Source: Lichenicoccus sp963693035
GTDB lineage: Bacteria; Pseudomonadota; Alphaproteobacteria; Acetobacterales; Acetobacteraceae
DNA length: 64,000 nt
NCBI GenBank assembly: GCA_963693035.2
Contig: CAXMMQ010000006.1
Span: 682,001-746,000 of the forward strand
Reading direction: 5' to 3'
The position numbers and the translations under genes were made by a program. Below the pieces are notes generated by a model that worked only from the letters and a program-made list of their open reading frames with translations, made no database searches and had not been told where the DNA came from. Shown one piece after another: positions 17,308 to 25,457 of this stretch (position 1 is its first letter; each line of letters starts with the position of its first letter).

Positions 17308-18801
17308 ATGATGACTGCAGAGGCAGGCGTGGTGCCGGCGGTCGGCGTCTCAGCCGACACGCTTGAACGTTCCCATCGGGTCGTTCGCCGGGAACGGCGT
17401 GCAGCCCGTGTGCCCCTCACGGTTTTCAGCGGAGCCGGTCGCCTGATCGACCTGCTGGTCCTGCTGCTGTCCGGCTTCGCCGCCTGCGCGGTCATCGGCC
17501 TGGTGCGGCTGCACTATGGCGCCCATCTGCTCTCCGTTTTCGTCGGCGACTGGATGACGATCACCGCCCTCACCTATTCGGGCGCCTACAAGATCACCCG
17601 CCTGCGCCAGCCGGTGCCGCAACTGTTCTGCATCATGCTGGCCGTGATGCTCGGCATGGCCGCCGTCGATCTCTGCCTGTTCCTCGAGAACAACATGACC
17701 CTGCCGCTGGAGCCGTTCCCGGAGATCTGGGCGGCCTGCACCGCGGCCTTGCTCTGCCTGTCGCATGGCATCGGCGGCTGGCTGGTGGTGCGCTGGTCGG
17801 CAAGCGGCCGGCTGCGCCGCAACGTCGCCATTATCGGCGTCTCGGAGCTGAGCCGTCGGCTGATCGAGGGCGTGCGGCAGGCTCAGAACACTGACATGCA
17901 CCTGGTCGGGATCTATGACGACGTCATTCCCGCCAATAGCGTCCATGCCGGGGTCCCGGTGCTCGGGCGGGTGGCGGACCTGCTGGAGCATGGCCGGGAG
18001 AACTCGTTCGACACCATCGTCGTCGCGGGCTCGGTCCAGGAAGCCAACCACGTGCAGAACGTCTGCTCGCAGTTGAGCAGCGCCATCGCCGATGTCTATC
18101 TGATGACCGACGTGGCGGGACGCAACCTCGGATCGCCGATCTTCGGGGCGGTCTGCGACCGGGTGGTCGTGCAGATACGCCGGCGTCCCCTCGATGACTG
18201 GCAGATCGTGCAGAAGATGCTGTTCGACCGCCTGGGCAGCCTGCTGGCGATCGCGGCGCTGTCGCCGGTGCTGCTCGGCATCGCCCTGCTGGTCAGGATC
18301 AGCGGCCCCGGCCCGATCGTTTTCCGGCAGGTCCGCGTCGGCTTCAACAACAAGACCTTCATCTGCTTCAAGTTCAGGACGATGCATGACGACCGGAGCG
18401 ACAGCGAGGAGATCTCGCAGGCGACCCGGTACGACCCGCGCGTCACTTGGATCGGCCGCTGGCTGCGCAAGCTGAGCCTCGACGAACTGCCGCAATTGTT
18501 CAACGTCTTGCGTGGCGACATGTCGCTGGTCGGGCCGCGGCCGCATGCACCCGCGACCAAGGCGGGCGATCGCTACTTCCAGGATGTCGTGGCGGACTAT
18601 GCGGTGCGCCACCGGGTCAAGCCAGGCATCACCGGGTGGGCCCAGGTTAATGGCTGGCGCGGCGAGACCCGCACCGTCGAGCAGTTGCAGTCGCGCATCG
18701 ACCACGACTTCCACTACATCGAGAACTGGTCGATGTTCCTCGACCTGAAGATCCTGTTCCTCACGATACTGCGCGAACTCAAGAGCAAGACCGCATACTG
18801 A
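17308..18801 (+). CDS. polyprenyl glycosylphosphotransferase (GumD/WcaJ-like), exopolysaccharide priming enzyme
   Basis: A 497-residue inner-membrane enzyme that transfers hexose 1-phosphate from UDP-sugar (usually glucose) to undecaprenyl phosphate, starting each exopolysaccharide repeat. The N-terminal half has about four membrane helices, then a CoA-binding-like Rossmann region (NVAIIGVSELSRRLIEGV). The C-terminal catalytic domain has the re-entrant helix LFDRLGSLLAIAALSPVL, KFRTM, SLDELPQLFNVLRGDMSLVG and PGITGWAQVNGWRG, all standard. The ATG at 17308 is 9 nt after GGAG; the frame is open to a TTG at 17293. This is the initiating transferase of the locus. Confidence 0.93.
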   Translation: MMTAEAGVVPAVGVSADTLERSHRVVRRERRAARVPLTVFSGAGRLIDLLVLLLSGFAACAVIGLVRLHYGAHLLSVFVGDWMTITALTYSGAYKITRLRQPVPQLFCIMLAVMLGMAAVDLCLFLENNMTLPLEPFPEIWAACTAALLCLSHGIGGWLVVRWSASGRLRRNVAIIGVSELSRRLIEGVRQAQNTDMHLVGIYDDVIPANSVHAGVPVLGRVADLLEHGRENSFDTIVVAGSVQEANHVQNVCSQLSSAIADVYLMTDVAGRNLGSPIFGAVCDRVVVQIRRRPLDDWQIVQKMLFDRLGSLLAIAALSPVLLGIALLVRISGPGPIVFRQVRVGFNNKTFICFKFRTMHDDRSDSEEISQATRYDPRVTWIGRWLRKLSLDELPQLFNVLRGDMSLVGPRPHAPATKAGDRYFQDVVADYAVRHRVKPGITGWAQVNGWRGETRTVEQLQSRIDHDFHYIENWSMFLDLKILFLTILRELKSKTAY

Positions 18802-18824
18802 TCGGCCTGTAAAGGACCGCGCGC

Positions 18825-19784
18825 CTACTGCGTTGGCCGCCCCGCATACGGCCTGAACGGTCCGGCGAACCGTCGGGCCGCGACCGCCGGCAGAAGCGGC
18901 AGCAGATGGGCGATCAGCAGCAGGACGGCGCGCTTGACCATCGGACGCCGGACAAAGGAGCGCCGCAGGGCCCTTAGCCCCGGCACGGGTCTGCCATGCC
19001 GGATCAGCTCCCGACCCACGATCCAGCCATTCTCGGCGTCAGTGCGACGGCGTAGCGCAGGCACCCGGTCCTGGCCGAATCTCGCGACAAGCGCCGGGTT
19101 CGCGAAGATCGCGGCGGTGCATGGCCCGAAGGCATCCGGGTCGGTCGCCATGCGCAGGTAGGCGCCGGTGCCGCGTTGGCGCACATAGAGCAGAGGCTCC
19201 GCGCCGGGAACGGTGGCGATGGCGCCGGATGCCGCCAGCCGGCACCAGTATTCCCAATCCTCGCCGAAGCGCAGGTCTGCCCTGAACATGCCGATCTCGC
19301 GGATTGCGCCGGCGCGTATCAGCAGGTGGCCGCCGTTCGCGAACAGGTTCTCCACCAGCAGCCGCTCAATGATGTCGCCATTCGGGAACGGTCCCGGCTT
19401 CCTGGCGACGACCTGGCTGCCATCCTCGGTCACGAAGCAGAAGGCCCCATACACGGCATGCGCGAGACTCGCCGCGAGAGCGGCGGTCATGCGCGCGAGG
19501 GCGTCCGGAGCGAGCCAGTCGTCTGCGTCCAGGAACAGGATCGACTCGCCCCCGGCGAGTGCGACGCCGTGGTTGCGTGCCGCCGAGACACCTTGGTTGG
19601 CCTGGCGGACGAGTCTGATCCTCGGATCGGCATACCCACGGACCAGTTCCGCGGTGCCGTCGGTGGAGCCGTCGTCGATGACGATGGCGTTCCAGTGCGG
19701 GTGTGTCTGCGCCAGCAGCGAGTTCAGCGTCGCGCCGACATAATCACGCACGTTGTAGCACGGGACGATGATTGAGACGGTCAT
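18825..19784 (-). CDS. GT2 family glycosyltransferase
   Basis: A 319-residue family 2 glycosyltransferase with SIIVPCYNVRDYV at the N-terminus, VIDDGSTDGTAEL, the metal site FLDADDWLAPD and the acceptor region RFGEDWEYWCRLA. The C-terminal 40 residues contain a hydrophobic stretch that may associate with the membrane. The ATG at 19784 has AGGTG 2-6 nt upstream; another ATG lies at 19802. It is convergent with the GumD-like gene (23-bp gap) and divergent from the next GT2. Confidence 0.87.
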   Translation of the reverse strand: MTVSIIVPCYNVRDYVGATLNSLLAQTHPHWNAIVIDDGSTDGTAELVRGYADPRIRLVRQANQGVSAARNHGVALAGGESILFLDADDWLAPDALARMTAALAASLAHAVYGAFCFVTEDGSQVVARKPGPFPNGDIIERLLVENLFANGGHLLIRAGAIREIGMFRADLRFGEDWEYWCRLAASGAIATVPGAEPLLYVRQRGTGAYLRMATDPDAFGPCTAAIFANPALVARFGQDRVPALRRRTDAENGWIVGRELIRHGRPVPGLRALRRSFVRRPMVKRAVLLLIAHLLPLLPAVAARRFAGPFRPYAGRPTQ

Positions 19785-19893
19785 GTCACCTGGAAGCCTC
19801 ATGACTCGATCGTTTCCATCCTGAACTGTTCCATTGCAACCGGACCGGGTATATCCTCTTCACCGACCGCAAGGCCACAGGAAGCGAGCCGAC

Positions 19894-20931
19894 ATGACCA
19901 GCGTGCTGATTGCCGGCGCATTACCGATCGGAGGACCGGGTGACGCGGCTCCGGGCGCCTACGACGCCGACATCATTATTCTCTCGATGGACCGGGTGGA
20001 CGAGACGCTGGAGGCCATCGCGTCGGCGCTGTCCCAGGACAGCATCAGGCAGCATGTGTTCGTGTTCGACCAGGGCTCGTCGCCGGACAACCTTGAGCGG
20101 CTGGCCGGGGCGGCAGAGGGCCGCACCGACATCGCGATCCTGCGTGCCGAACGCAATTTCGGCGTCGCCGGCGGTCGCAACCGCGCCAGCGCGCTCGGCC
20201 GCGGCCGCGTCATCATCGCCCTCGACAACGACGCAGAGTTCGCCGACAGCCACACCGTCGCCGATGCGGTGGCCCACCTGGACCAGCATGCCGACCTCGC
20301 GGCGGTCGGATTTCGTGTCGTCATCCACGCGACCGGCGAGGACGACCTGTCATCCTGGGGCTATCCGCTGTCGCTGTTGCCGCGTGCGGGGGCCGGCTTC
20401 GAGACGATCACCTTCGTCGGCGCCGGCCACGCCATCAGCAGGCAGGCCTGGGACGCCTGCGGTGGCTACGACGACCGATTGTTCTTCTGCTGGGAGGAAT
20501 TCGACTTCTGTCTCGCCGCGATCGCGCGCGGCTGGCGCATCGAATATGCCGGCGACCTGGTGGTGCGGCACAAGGTCAGCCCCGACCGGCGCTTCAACTG
20601 GACCGGCACGCGCTGGTTCTACTACATGCGCAACCGCCTCTATATCGAGCGCAAGTGGCAACGCGGATGGGCGCCGGTGGCGCCGCGGACCATGGGCTAC
20701 GTGCTCAAGGGCATACGCAACGGGCTCTGGTTGCAGACCGCGAAGGCAATTCCGGCGGCGTGGCGGCTGGCGAGAACCATCCGGGCCACCCGGATGCCGG
20801 AGGCCGGCCGCGCCTACATGGCGCGCAACGACGCTGCCCACCGCGGCTCGATCCGCACCCGTATCAGGAAGGAGCTTCTCTCAGCACTTCCCGGGCACGG
20901 CATGAAGGATGCCCGCTCGACCGTATCCTGA
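19894..20931 (+). CDS. GT2 family glycosyltransferase
   Basis: A 345-residue family 2 glycosyltransferase of the rhamnosyltransferase-like type: AERNFGVAGGRNRASA is the characteristic block after the nucleotide site, IALDNDAEFADS carries the metal-binding acid, and FFCWEEFDFCLAAIARGW the catalytic base region. The ATG at 19894 is preceded by AGGAAG; the frame stays open upstream to 19834 without family content. It precedes the export lipoprotein gene by 126 bp. The sugar is unknown. Confidence 0.87.
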   Translation: MTSVLIAGALPIGGPGDAAPGAYDADIIILSMDRVDETLEAIASALSQDSIRQHVFVFDQGSSPDNLERLAGAAEGRTDIAILRAERNFGVAGGRNRASALGRGRVIIALDNDAEFADSHTVADAVAHLDQHADLAAVGFRVVIHATGEDDLSSWGYPLSLLPRAGAGFETITFVGAGHAISRQAWDACGGYDDRLFFCWEEFDFCLAAIARGWRIEYAGDLVVRHKVSPDRRFNWTGTRWFYYMRNRLYIERKWQRGWAPVAPRTMGYVLKGIRNGLWLQTAKAIPAAWRLARTIRATRMPEAGRAYMARNDAAHRGSIRTRIRKELLSALPGHGMKDARSTVS

Positions 20932-21057
20932 CGGCTTGCTCCCGCCGCCTCGGACGAGGTCGGCGCGAGTGGGCCGCAGTGGGCGGGTTGTTGACGCGTC
21001 TGCCGGCAACCGCCACCTTCGTCAAGGTCCGTAACGCAATAATCAAAAGGACATTCC

Positions 21058-21633
21058 GTGCGCCGCAAAACCCTCTTCACCGGGCCGACGACGGTCGCCC
21101 TGGCCGCCCTACTCGCAGTTGCCGGCTGCTCGCCCGGCGCGAACCTTCAGCCACTCCCGGACGAGGCAACCTCAGCCTACAGCCTGGGCCCGGGGGACGA
21201 GGTCCGCGTCATCACGGTCGGGGAGGACAGCCTGAGCGGCGACTTCCATGTAAGCGACGCCGGCAACGTCGCCATGCCGATGATCGGCACGGTCAAGGCC
21301 GCCGGCCTGAACACGACGCAGCTCAGCGACGAGATCGAGTCGGAAGCCAAGACACGGAGCATTTTGCGCGACCCGCAGGTCTCGGTCGAGGTCACCAACT
21401 ATCGCCCGATCTTCGTGCTGGGCGAGGTCTCCAAGCCGGGCCAGTATCCGTACCAGCCGGGCATGACGGTCCTGACGGCGGTGACGGTAGCCGGCGGCTT
21501 CACCTATCGCGCGATTGAGGACTACGCGTCGATCGTTCGCAACAACGGCAAGTCCTCCGTCGAGGGCAAGGTGGAGCGGCAGAGCTTCGTCAAGCCGGGC
21601 GACGTGGTCACCATCTATGAGCGGCACTTCTAG
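21058..21633 (+). CDS. short outer-membrane polysaccharide export lipoprotein (Wza/GumB family, OPX)
   Basis: A 191-residue lipoprotein: LAALLAVAGC gives a signal peptide with lipobox and Cys around position 23. The Poly_export domain follows (YSLGPGDEVRVITVG to SVEVTNYRPIFVLGEVSKPGQYPY) and a single SLBB-like part to the C-terminus. It lacks the second SLBB domains and the C-terminal amphipathic helix of full-length Wza (about 380 residues), so it cannot form the helical outer-membrane pore and should depend on a separate barrel. GTG start at 21058 with AAGGA upstream. A Rho-independent terminator follows directly. Confidence 0.9.
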   Translation: MRRKTLFTGPTTVALAALLAVAGCSPGANLQPLPDEATSAYSLGPGDEVRVITVGEDSLSGDFHVSDAGNVAMPMIGTVKAAGLNTTQLSDEIESEAKTRSILRDPQVSVEVTNYRPIFVLGEVSKPGQYPYQPGMTVLTAVTVAGGFTYRAIEDYASIVRNNGKSSVEGKVERQSFVKPGDVVTIYERHF

Positions 21634-21667
21634 GCTTTCTCCGCCCCTGAGCGGTTGCGCCTGCAGA

Positions 21668-21697
21668 AACACCCCGGTTCGTGCCGGGGTGTTTTTT
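21668..21697 (+). terminator. Rho-independent terminator after the export lipoprotein gene
   Basis: A perfect 10-bp stem, AACACCCCGG (21668-21677) and CCGGGGTGTT (21684-21693), with loop TTCGTG and a run of six T at 21692-21697. It lies 34 nt after the stop codon and is the clearest intrinsic terminator in the window. Confidence 0.93.
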
Positions 21698-22263
21698 GTT
21701 GTGCTGTCTGCCGGAGAGCCCGCTCGGATTATCGCGAAATAACCTAATCACAAGGAAATTCTTTTCGCTGCGAAAAAGAGATCAGACACTGTTCGCAGCG
21801 GAACGGGTCCTGTCGGCGGGACATGGCCCCGGCAGCAGCCGTGATCGCAAATAGAATGCGTCCTGGCCGAGTGTTCAGGTCCGCGCTATGGGACGGCAGC
21901 CGGAACTCCGGTCGTGTCCAATATAGCGTCAGCCGCGCTTGCTATTGCGATGTTGACACGAGAACCACCGCCAGAAAAAACCTGTTGATCACGTAATCGT
22001 GATTACCCTAAGTCTGTGTCCAGACGGAGCGGCCATCCTCGATGTCGAGAGGATCGTGGCCTCCCCAGCATAGACTTTGATGGACTTCGGATCCGTAAGC
22101 CATTTCCCCGCGGACCAAAGCATAGATCAAACATCTCCTGCCCGGACTTCCGGCTGAAGCCAATTGTCCGGCGGCAGGACTTCAAATATTCGCATCTGTT
22201 TTTTCGGGATCGTCCCGACAGGGCCGAACTGCGCCCTGAGCATTCTATTTCGAGAGCAAAATC
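21698..22263. other. long intergenic region upstream of the GH16 gene
   Basis: About 566 bp, lower in GC than the neighbours, without a recognisable gene. It contains a perfect TTGACA at 21953-21958 but no convincing minus-10 at 16-18 nt, and the overlapping palindromes at 21988-22005. The length suggests a regulated promoter or leader for the GH16 hydrolase. Confidence 0.45.
21988..22005. promoter_or_regulatory. two overlapping palindromes, candidate operator of the GH16 gene
   Basis: ATCACG-TAAT-CGTGAT (21988-22003) and GTAATC-GT-GATTAC (21992-22005) are both perfect inverted repeats and share most bases, so the site can pair or be read in two registers. It lies about 260 nt before the GH16 start. 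Confidence 0.45.
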
Positions 22264-23670
22264 ATGCCCGATGGTTCATTCGACGTCGACTTCCAGACGA
22301 CGACAAACATCTACAACACGCCGTTCAACAACTTCTGGGGCAACAGCACCCAGCTCTCCCTCAGCAGCCAGGGAATGTTGATCGGCAGCGGCCCGAACAA
22401 CGATTACAACGCAATGGGCATCATGCAGTCCGCCTCCGGCAACAATGCCGGCGAAGGCTACGGCGTCTACAGCTACACAGCCCGCTACGAATACGCCAAC
22501 CAGCCCGGCGGCGACTACCTGCTGCTCTGGCGGGCCGACAATATCTGGCTCGACAGCTCCAAGCCCGGCGTCATCACCGAAATGGACATGCTCGAGACCT
22601 GGGATAATTCAAAGACCGAGCAGAGCACCCTGCACTACTACAACACCGCCAGCAACAATAACGGCCAGATCTTCCACGGCACCTCCGGCATCGATCTCAC
22701 CAAGCTGCACGTCTACTCGATGGACTGGGAAGCGAACTCCCTCACCTTCCTCATCGACGGCAAGCAGATCTACCAGATCACCGGTGCCTCCGTCCCCAAG
22801 GATACCGCACACGGCGGCAACAACCAGGTCATGGGAATGGGCGCCGAAACCGAATCCAGACCGGTCGGCATGTACATCACCGAGGCACAATATACCTCCA
22901 CACCCGACATCGCCGCTCAGGGCGGCGTCACCAGCGTCATGGCCGCTCAAATGGCGCGCGAAAACCCAACGACAACCGTCACGCCACCACCAACAACCCC
23001 GAGCGCACCGGCTCCACCGGTCGATCCGACGACCGGAGCATCATCCTTCGTCATCGGCTCCATCACCGAGGTTGCAGGCCATCTCGTCGTTGTTGGCGAC
23101 AAGGAGAGCGGATCGGCAGCGACGGTTCACGAGTCCGTCGACGGACATTATGTCGGGGTCGTCGAGGACGATGCGCCGGATGGCCGGTTCACCTTCAGCC
23201 TAGCCGGGGTAAGCACGGGAAGTCATGTCATGCTGCTGACACTGGACGGCTCCAGCCTGCAGGCGACGATGGCTTTCACGACCGGCACCGCGGCCGCATC
23301 CCCTCCCACCGCTCCCGTCACTCCGACGGCACCGGTGCCCGACCTCTCGATCACGTCCCTGAACGAGTCCGGAGGCGAACTCATCCTGGCCGGCGTGAAG
23401 GAGACCGGCGCGACCGCGACCATGCGCGAGACGATGGATGGCAACTACGTGGGGACCTTGTGGGACCGCATGCCCGACGGGGCCTTCAGCATGCAGATCG
23501 CCGACGTGATCGCCGGCGCTCATGTGCTCACCCTGACGCTCGACGGCTCGTCGGCCACCGCGACCTACGACTTCACCAAGCTCGCAAGCGGCAGCATCCT
23601 GCATGCCGTGGTGGCGGCCAGCACATCGGCCAGCGCCTCGACCCTGGTCGCGGTCACGCACAGCGCCTGA
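22264..23670 (+). CDS. GH16-type glycoside hydrolase with two C-terminal tandem repeats
   Basis: A 468-residue protein. Residues 1 to about 230 form a GH16-like beta-jelly-roll with the catalytic signature ITEMDMLETW (E-x-D-x-x-E; nucleophile and acid/base glutamates) near residue 100. A Pro/Thr linker follows, then two repeats of about 80 residues, one starting SFVIGSITEVAGHLVVVG and the other DLSITSLNESGGELILAG, joined by another Pro/Thr linker. There is no N-terminal signal peptide, so a secreted role would need type I secretion or another route. In polysaccharide loci such enzymes (compare ExoK) cut the polymer during export. Codon use is less GC-rich than the neighbours. Confidence 0.83.
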   Translation: MPDGSFDVDFQTTTNIYNTPFNNFWGNSTQLSLSSQGMLIGSGPNNDYNAMGIMQSASGNNAGEGYGVYSYTARYEYANQPGGDYLLLWRADNIWLDSSKPGVITEMDMLETWDNSKTEQSTLHYYNTASNNNGQIFHGTSGIDLTKLHVYSMDWEANSLTFLIDGKQIYQITGASVPKDTAHGGNNQVMGMGAETESRPVGMYITEAQYTSTPDIAAQGGVTSVMAAQMARENPTTTVTPPPTTPSAPAPPVDPTTGASSFVIGSITEVAGHLVVVGDKESGSAATVHESVDGHYVGVVEDDAPDGRFTFSLAGVSTGSHVMLLTLDGSSLQATMAFTTGTAAASPPTAPVTPTAPVPDLSITSLNESGGELILAGVKETGATATMRETMDGNYVGTLWDRMPDGAFSMQIADVIAGAHVLTLTLDGSSATATYDFTKLASGSILHAVVAASTSASASTLVAVTHSA

Positions 23671-23675
23671 GACAG

Positions 23676-23699
23676 CGGCCGGGCGGCCTCGCCCGGCCG
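23676..23699. terminator. strong GC hairpin after the GH16 gene
   Basis: CGGCCGGGCG (23676-23685) and CGCCCGGCCG (23690-23699) form a perfect 10-bp stem with a 4-nt loop, 5 nt after the GH16 stop. No T-tract follows, so it may act as a Rho-assisted terminator or a barrier protecting the 3' end of the message. Confidence 0.6.
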
Positions 23700-23952
23700 G
23701 ACCTCGCGCATCCGCCATGTTGTAACCGGTCTGCCTTGTGCTCAGGACTCGCATCCCCGGTTTGATTTCGCCACATTGCCTCACCGGCCCCGAGTCGGTA
23801 TGCGACCGCTGCGTGCGGGAACTGGAGGCTAGACTGCCATCGTGCCCGGTCGCGACCCTGGTACCGGCCGCCGCTCCGCCACCCGGCGCCACGCCCGGGA
23901 AGGCAGACCCGCCGAGCGCGGCCACCTCCCCCGGGCCGACAGGATACAGGTG

Positions 23953-24678
23953 ATGTCCTGGCCGCTGAACTTCGCGCCGGCTCCGGGCGTGCTGTCGCCC
24001 GGGCGGCGTGCCTACGTGATCGGCGATATTCACGGCTGCTCGGAGCGCCTCGGGCTGCTGTACCGCCAGATCAAGCTCGACCTGCGCGATCGCCCCACCG
24101 AGGACGTCACTCTGATCCATCTCGGCGACTACATCGATCGCGGCCCCGACAGCGCCGGCGTGCTGACCATGCTCGCCGCGGAGCCTGATTTCGACGTGGC
24201 CAGGGTGGTCAACCTGATGGGCAATCACGAGGAGATGGCCCTGCAGGCGCTGGCCTTCGGCAACCCCCGCCAGGCAGAGGATTGGATCGCAAGCGGCGGT
24301 GCGGCGGCGTTGGCGAGCTGGGGGATCCCGCGCCAGGCGCCGCTGGCGGAGTGGCCGTCGCTGCTGCCACGCTCGCACCTGCGCTTCATGAGCCGACTCT
24401 CGCTGCAATACCGGATCGACGGTTACCTGTTCGCCCATGCCGGAGTGCGCCCCGGGGTCGCGCTCAACCAGCTCAGCCGACGCGACCTGCTCTGGATACG
24501 CGAGCCGTTCCTCTCCTCGCGCGCCGATTTCGGAGCGGTGATCGTGCACGGCCACACCCCCACCTCCGACCCCGTCCTGCGCCGGAACCGCATCGGCCTC
24601 GACACCGGCGCCGGCCGAGGCGGCCGCCTCACCTGCGCCGTCCTGGAAGCAGACAGGGTCGCTTTCTTCGCTGCCTAG
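23953..24678 (+). CDS. PPP-family metallophosphoesterase (serine/threonine phosphatase-like)
   Basis: A 241-residue cytoplasmic phosphoesterase with all metal-binding blocks of the PPP family in order: VIGDIHGC, HLGDYIDRGPDS, LMGNHEEM, FAHAGVRPG and HGHTPT. This resembles bacterial PrpA/PrpB-type protein phosphatases and diadenosine tetraphosphatases; the GDYIDRG form favours a protein or small phosphate-ester substrate. ATG at 23953 with a GTG 3 nt earlier as an alternative. Its presence beside polysaccharide genes, including a tyrosine kinase, makes a regulatory dephosphorylation role possible but unproven. The stop is 14 nt before a structured intergenic element. Confidence 0.87.
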   Translation: MSWPLNFAPAPGVLSPGRRAYVIGDIHGCSERLGLLYRQIKLDLRDRPTEDVTLIHLGDYIDRGPDSAGVLTMLAAEPDFDVARVVNLMGNHEEMALQALAFGNPRQAEDWIASGGAAALASWGIPRQAPLAEWPSLLPRSHLRFMSRLSLQYRIDGYLFAHAGVRPGVALNQLSRRDLLWIREPFLSSRADFGAVIVHGHTPTSDPVLRRNRIGLDTGAGRGGRLTCAVLEADRVAFFAA

Positions 24679-24692
24679 TCAGTGACTTGGGG

Positions 24693-24850
24693 TGAAAACG
24701 CCTGATGCTCGATGAGAGCGAACCAAAGGGTCGCGCCCGGCGTGACTTTCCGAGCATCGCTCCGCAGCGGCCGCCCCCTGCTCCAAGACGGGGCGGTGAG
24801 CAGCGAAGCGCAGGAAGGGCGCGTCGGATCGCCAGCAGCAGGCGTTTTCA
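24693..24850 (+). repeat. structured convergent-gap element, copy A
   Basis: One of three related elements. The ends are TGAAAACGCCTG (24693-24704) and CAGGCGTTTTCA (24839-24850), a perfect 12-bp inverted repeat. Inside are hairpin 1 (GCGAACC at 24718-24724 with GGGTCGC at 24728-24734), a long-range helix (24737-24751 with 24813-24827; 11 Watson-Crick, 3 G-U, 1 mismatch) and hairpin 3 (CCGCCCC at 24771-24777 with GGGGCGG at 24790-24796). The last three bases are the stop codon of the convergent PAP2 gene, and the element starts 14 nt after the phosphoesterase stop. About three quarters identical to copy B in the aligned parts. Confidence 0.85.
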
Positions 24851-25444
24851 AGATCGGTGGCAGGCTGCGATGAACGGCCACCAGTAGACGATCGCCATGC
24901 GCTGGATCGCCTCCTCGGCGTTCAGCTCGCGGCCATGGAACACCAGCGCCACCACCACCACCACCAAGCCAAGGATCCAGCGCCGGAAGCCTTCAGGGCG
25001 GCGTCCCGCAAGCAGCGTGAACACCAGCGCCCCGAGGATGCCGACGGCGCCGCCCATCAGAACGTCCGGGATCGTGTGGACACCGAGATCGACGCGCGAG
25101 AACCCGAACACCAGGGCGAGCAGCACTGCCGCCGCCGCGATCAGCAGCAGGTGACGCGCGGCTCCCGGCACGCCGTTCTGGCCGAGCAGCGCGAGCAGCG
25201 CGCCATAGACCACGGTGGCACTCGCGGTATGCCCGCTCGGGCTGCGTATGCCGAGATCCGGCAGGTCGGAATGGCAGGCGTAGAAGATGATCTTCAACGA
25301 CAGCACGACGCCCAGGGTGCCGGTGACGGCGAGCGCCCAGCCGATCGCGCCGCGCCACCAGCCGAGCAGCAGCAGCGCCACCGTGATGGCGGCAGCCATG
25401 GGAAGCACGACAGCCTGGTCGCCGAAGTCCGTCAGGAACTTCAT
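24848..25444 (-). CDS. PAP2-family membrane phosphatase
   Basis: A 198-residue membrane phosphatase with PAP2 motifs: K-I-I-F-Y-A-C-H (first, degenerate), SPSGHTASA (second) and SRVDLGVHTIPDVLMGG (third, complete). Five to six membrane segments are seen. It may recycle undecaprenyl diphosphate released during polymer assembly, which fits its place 13 nt after the flippase gene, with which it forms an operon. The ATG at 25444 begins the family-like part; an extension to 25504 overlaps the flippase gene. Confidence 0.83.
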   Translation of the reverse strand: MKFLTDFGDQAVVLPMAAAITVALLLLGWWRGAIGWALAVTGTLGVVLSLKIIFYACHSDLPDLGIRSPSGHTASATVVYGALLALLGQNGVPGAARHLLLIAAAAVLLALVFGFSRVDLGVHTIPDVLMGGAVGILGALVFTLLAGRRPEGFRRWILGLVVVVVALVFHGRELNAEEAIQRMAIVYWWPFIAACHRS

Positions 25445-25457
25445 GCGGCCCCGAAGT

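Noticed and set aside
21953..21981. A sigma-70 promoter from TTGACA at 21953
   Set aside because: No minus-10-like hexamer lies at 16-18 nt; the expected position reads through a run of A and C.
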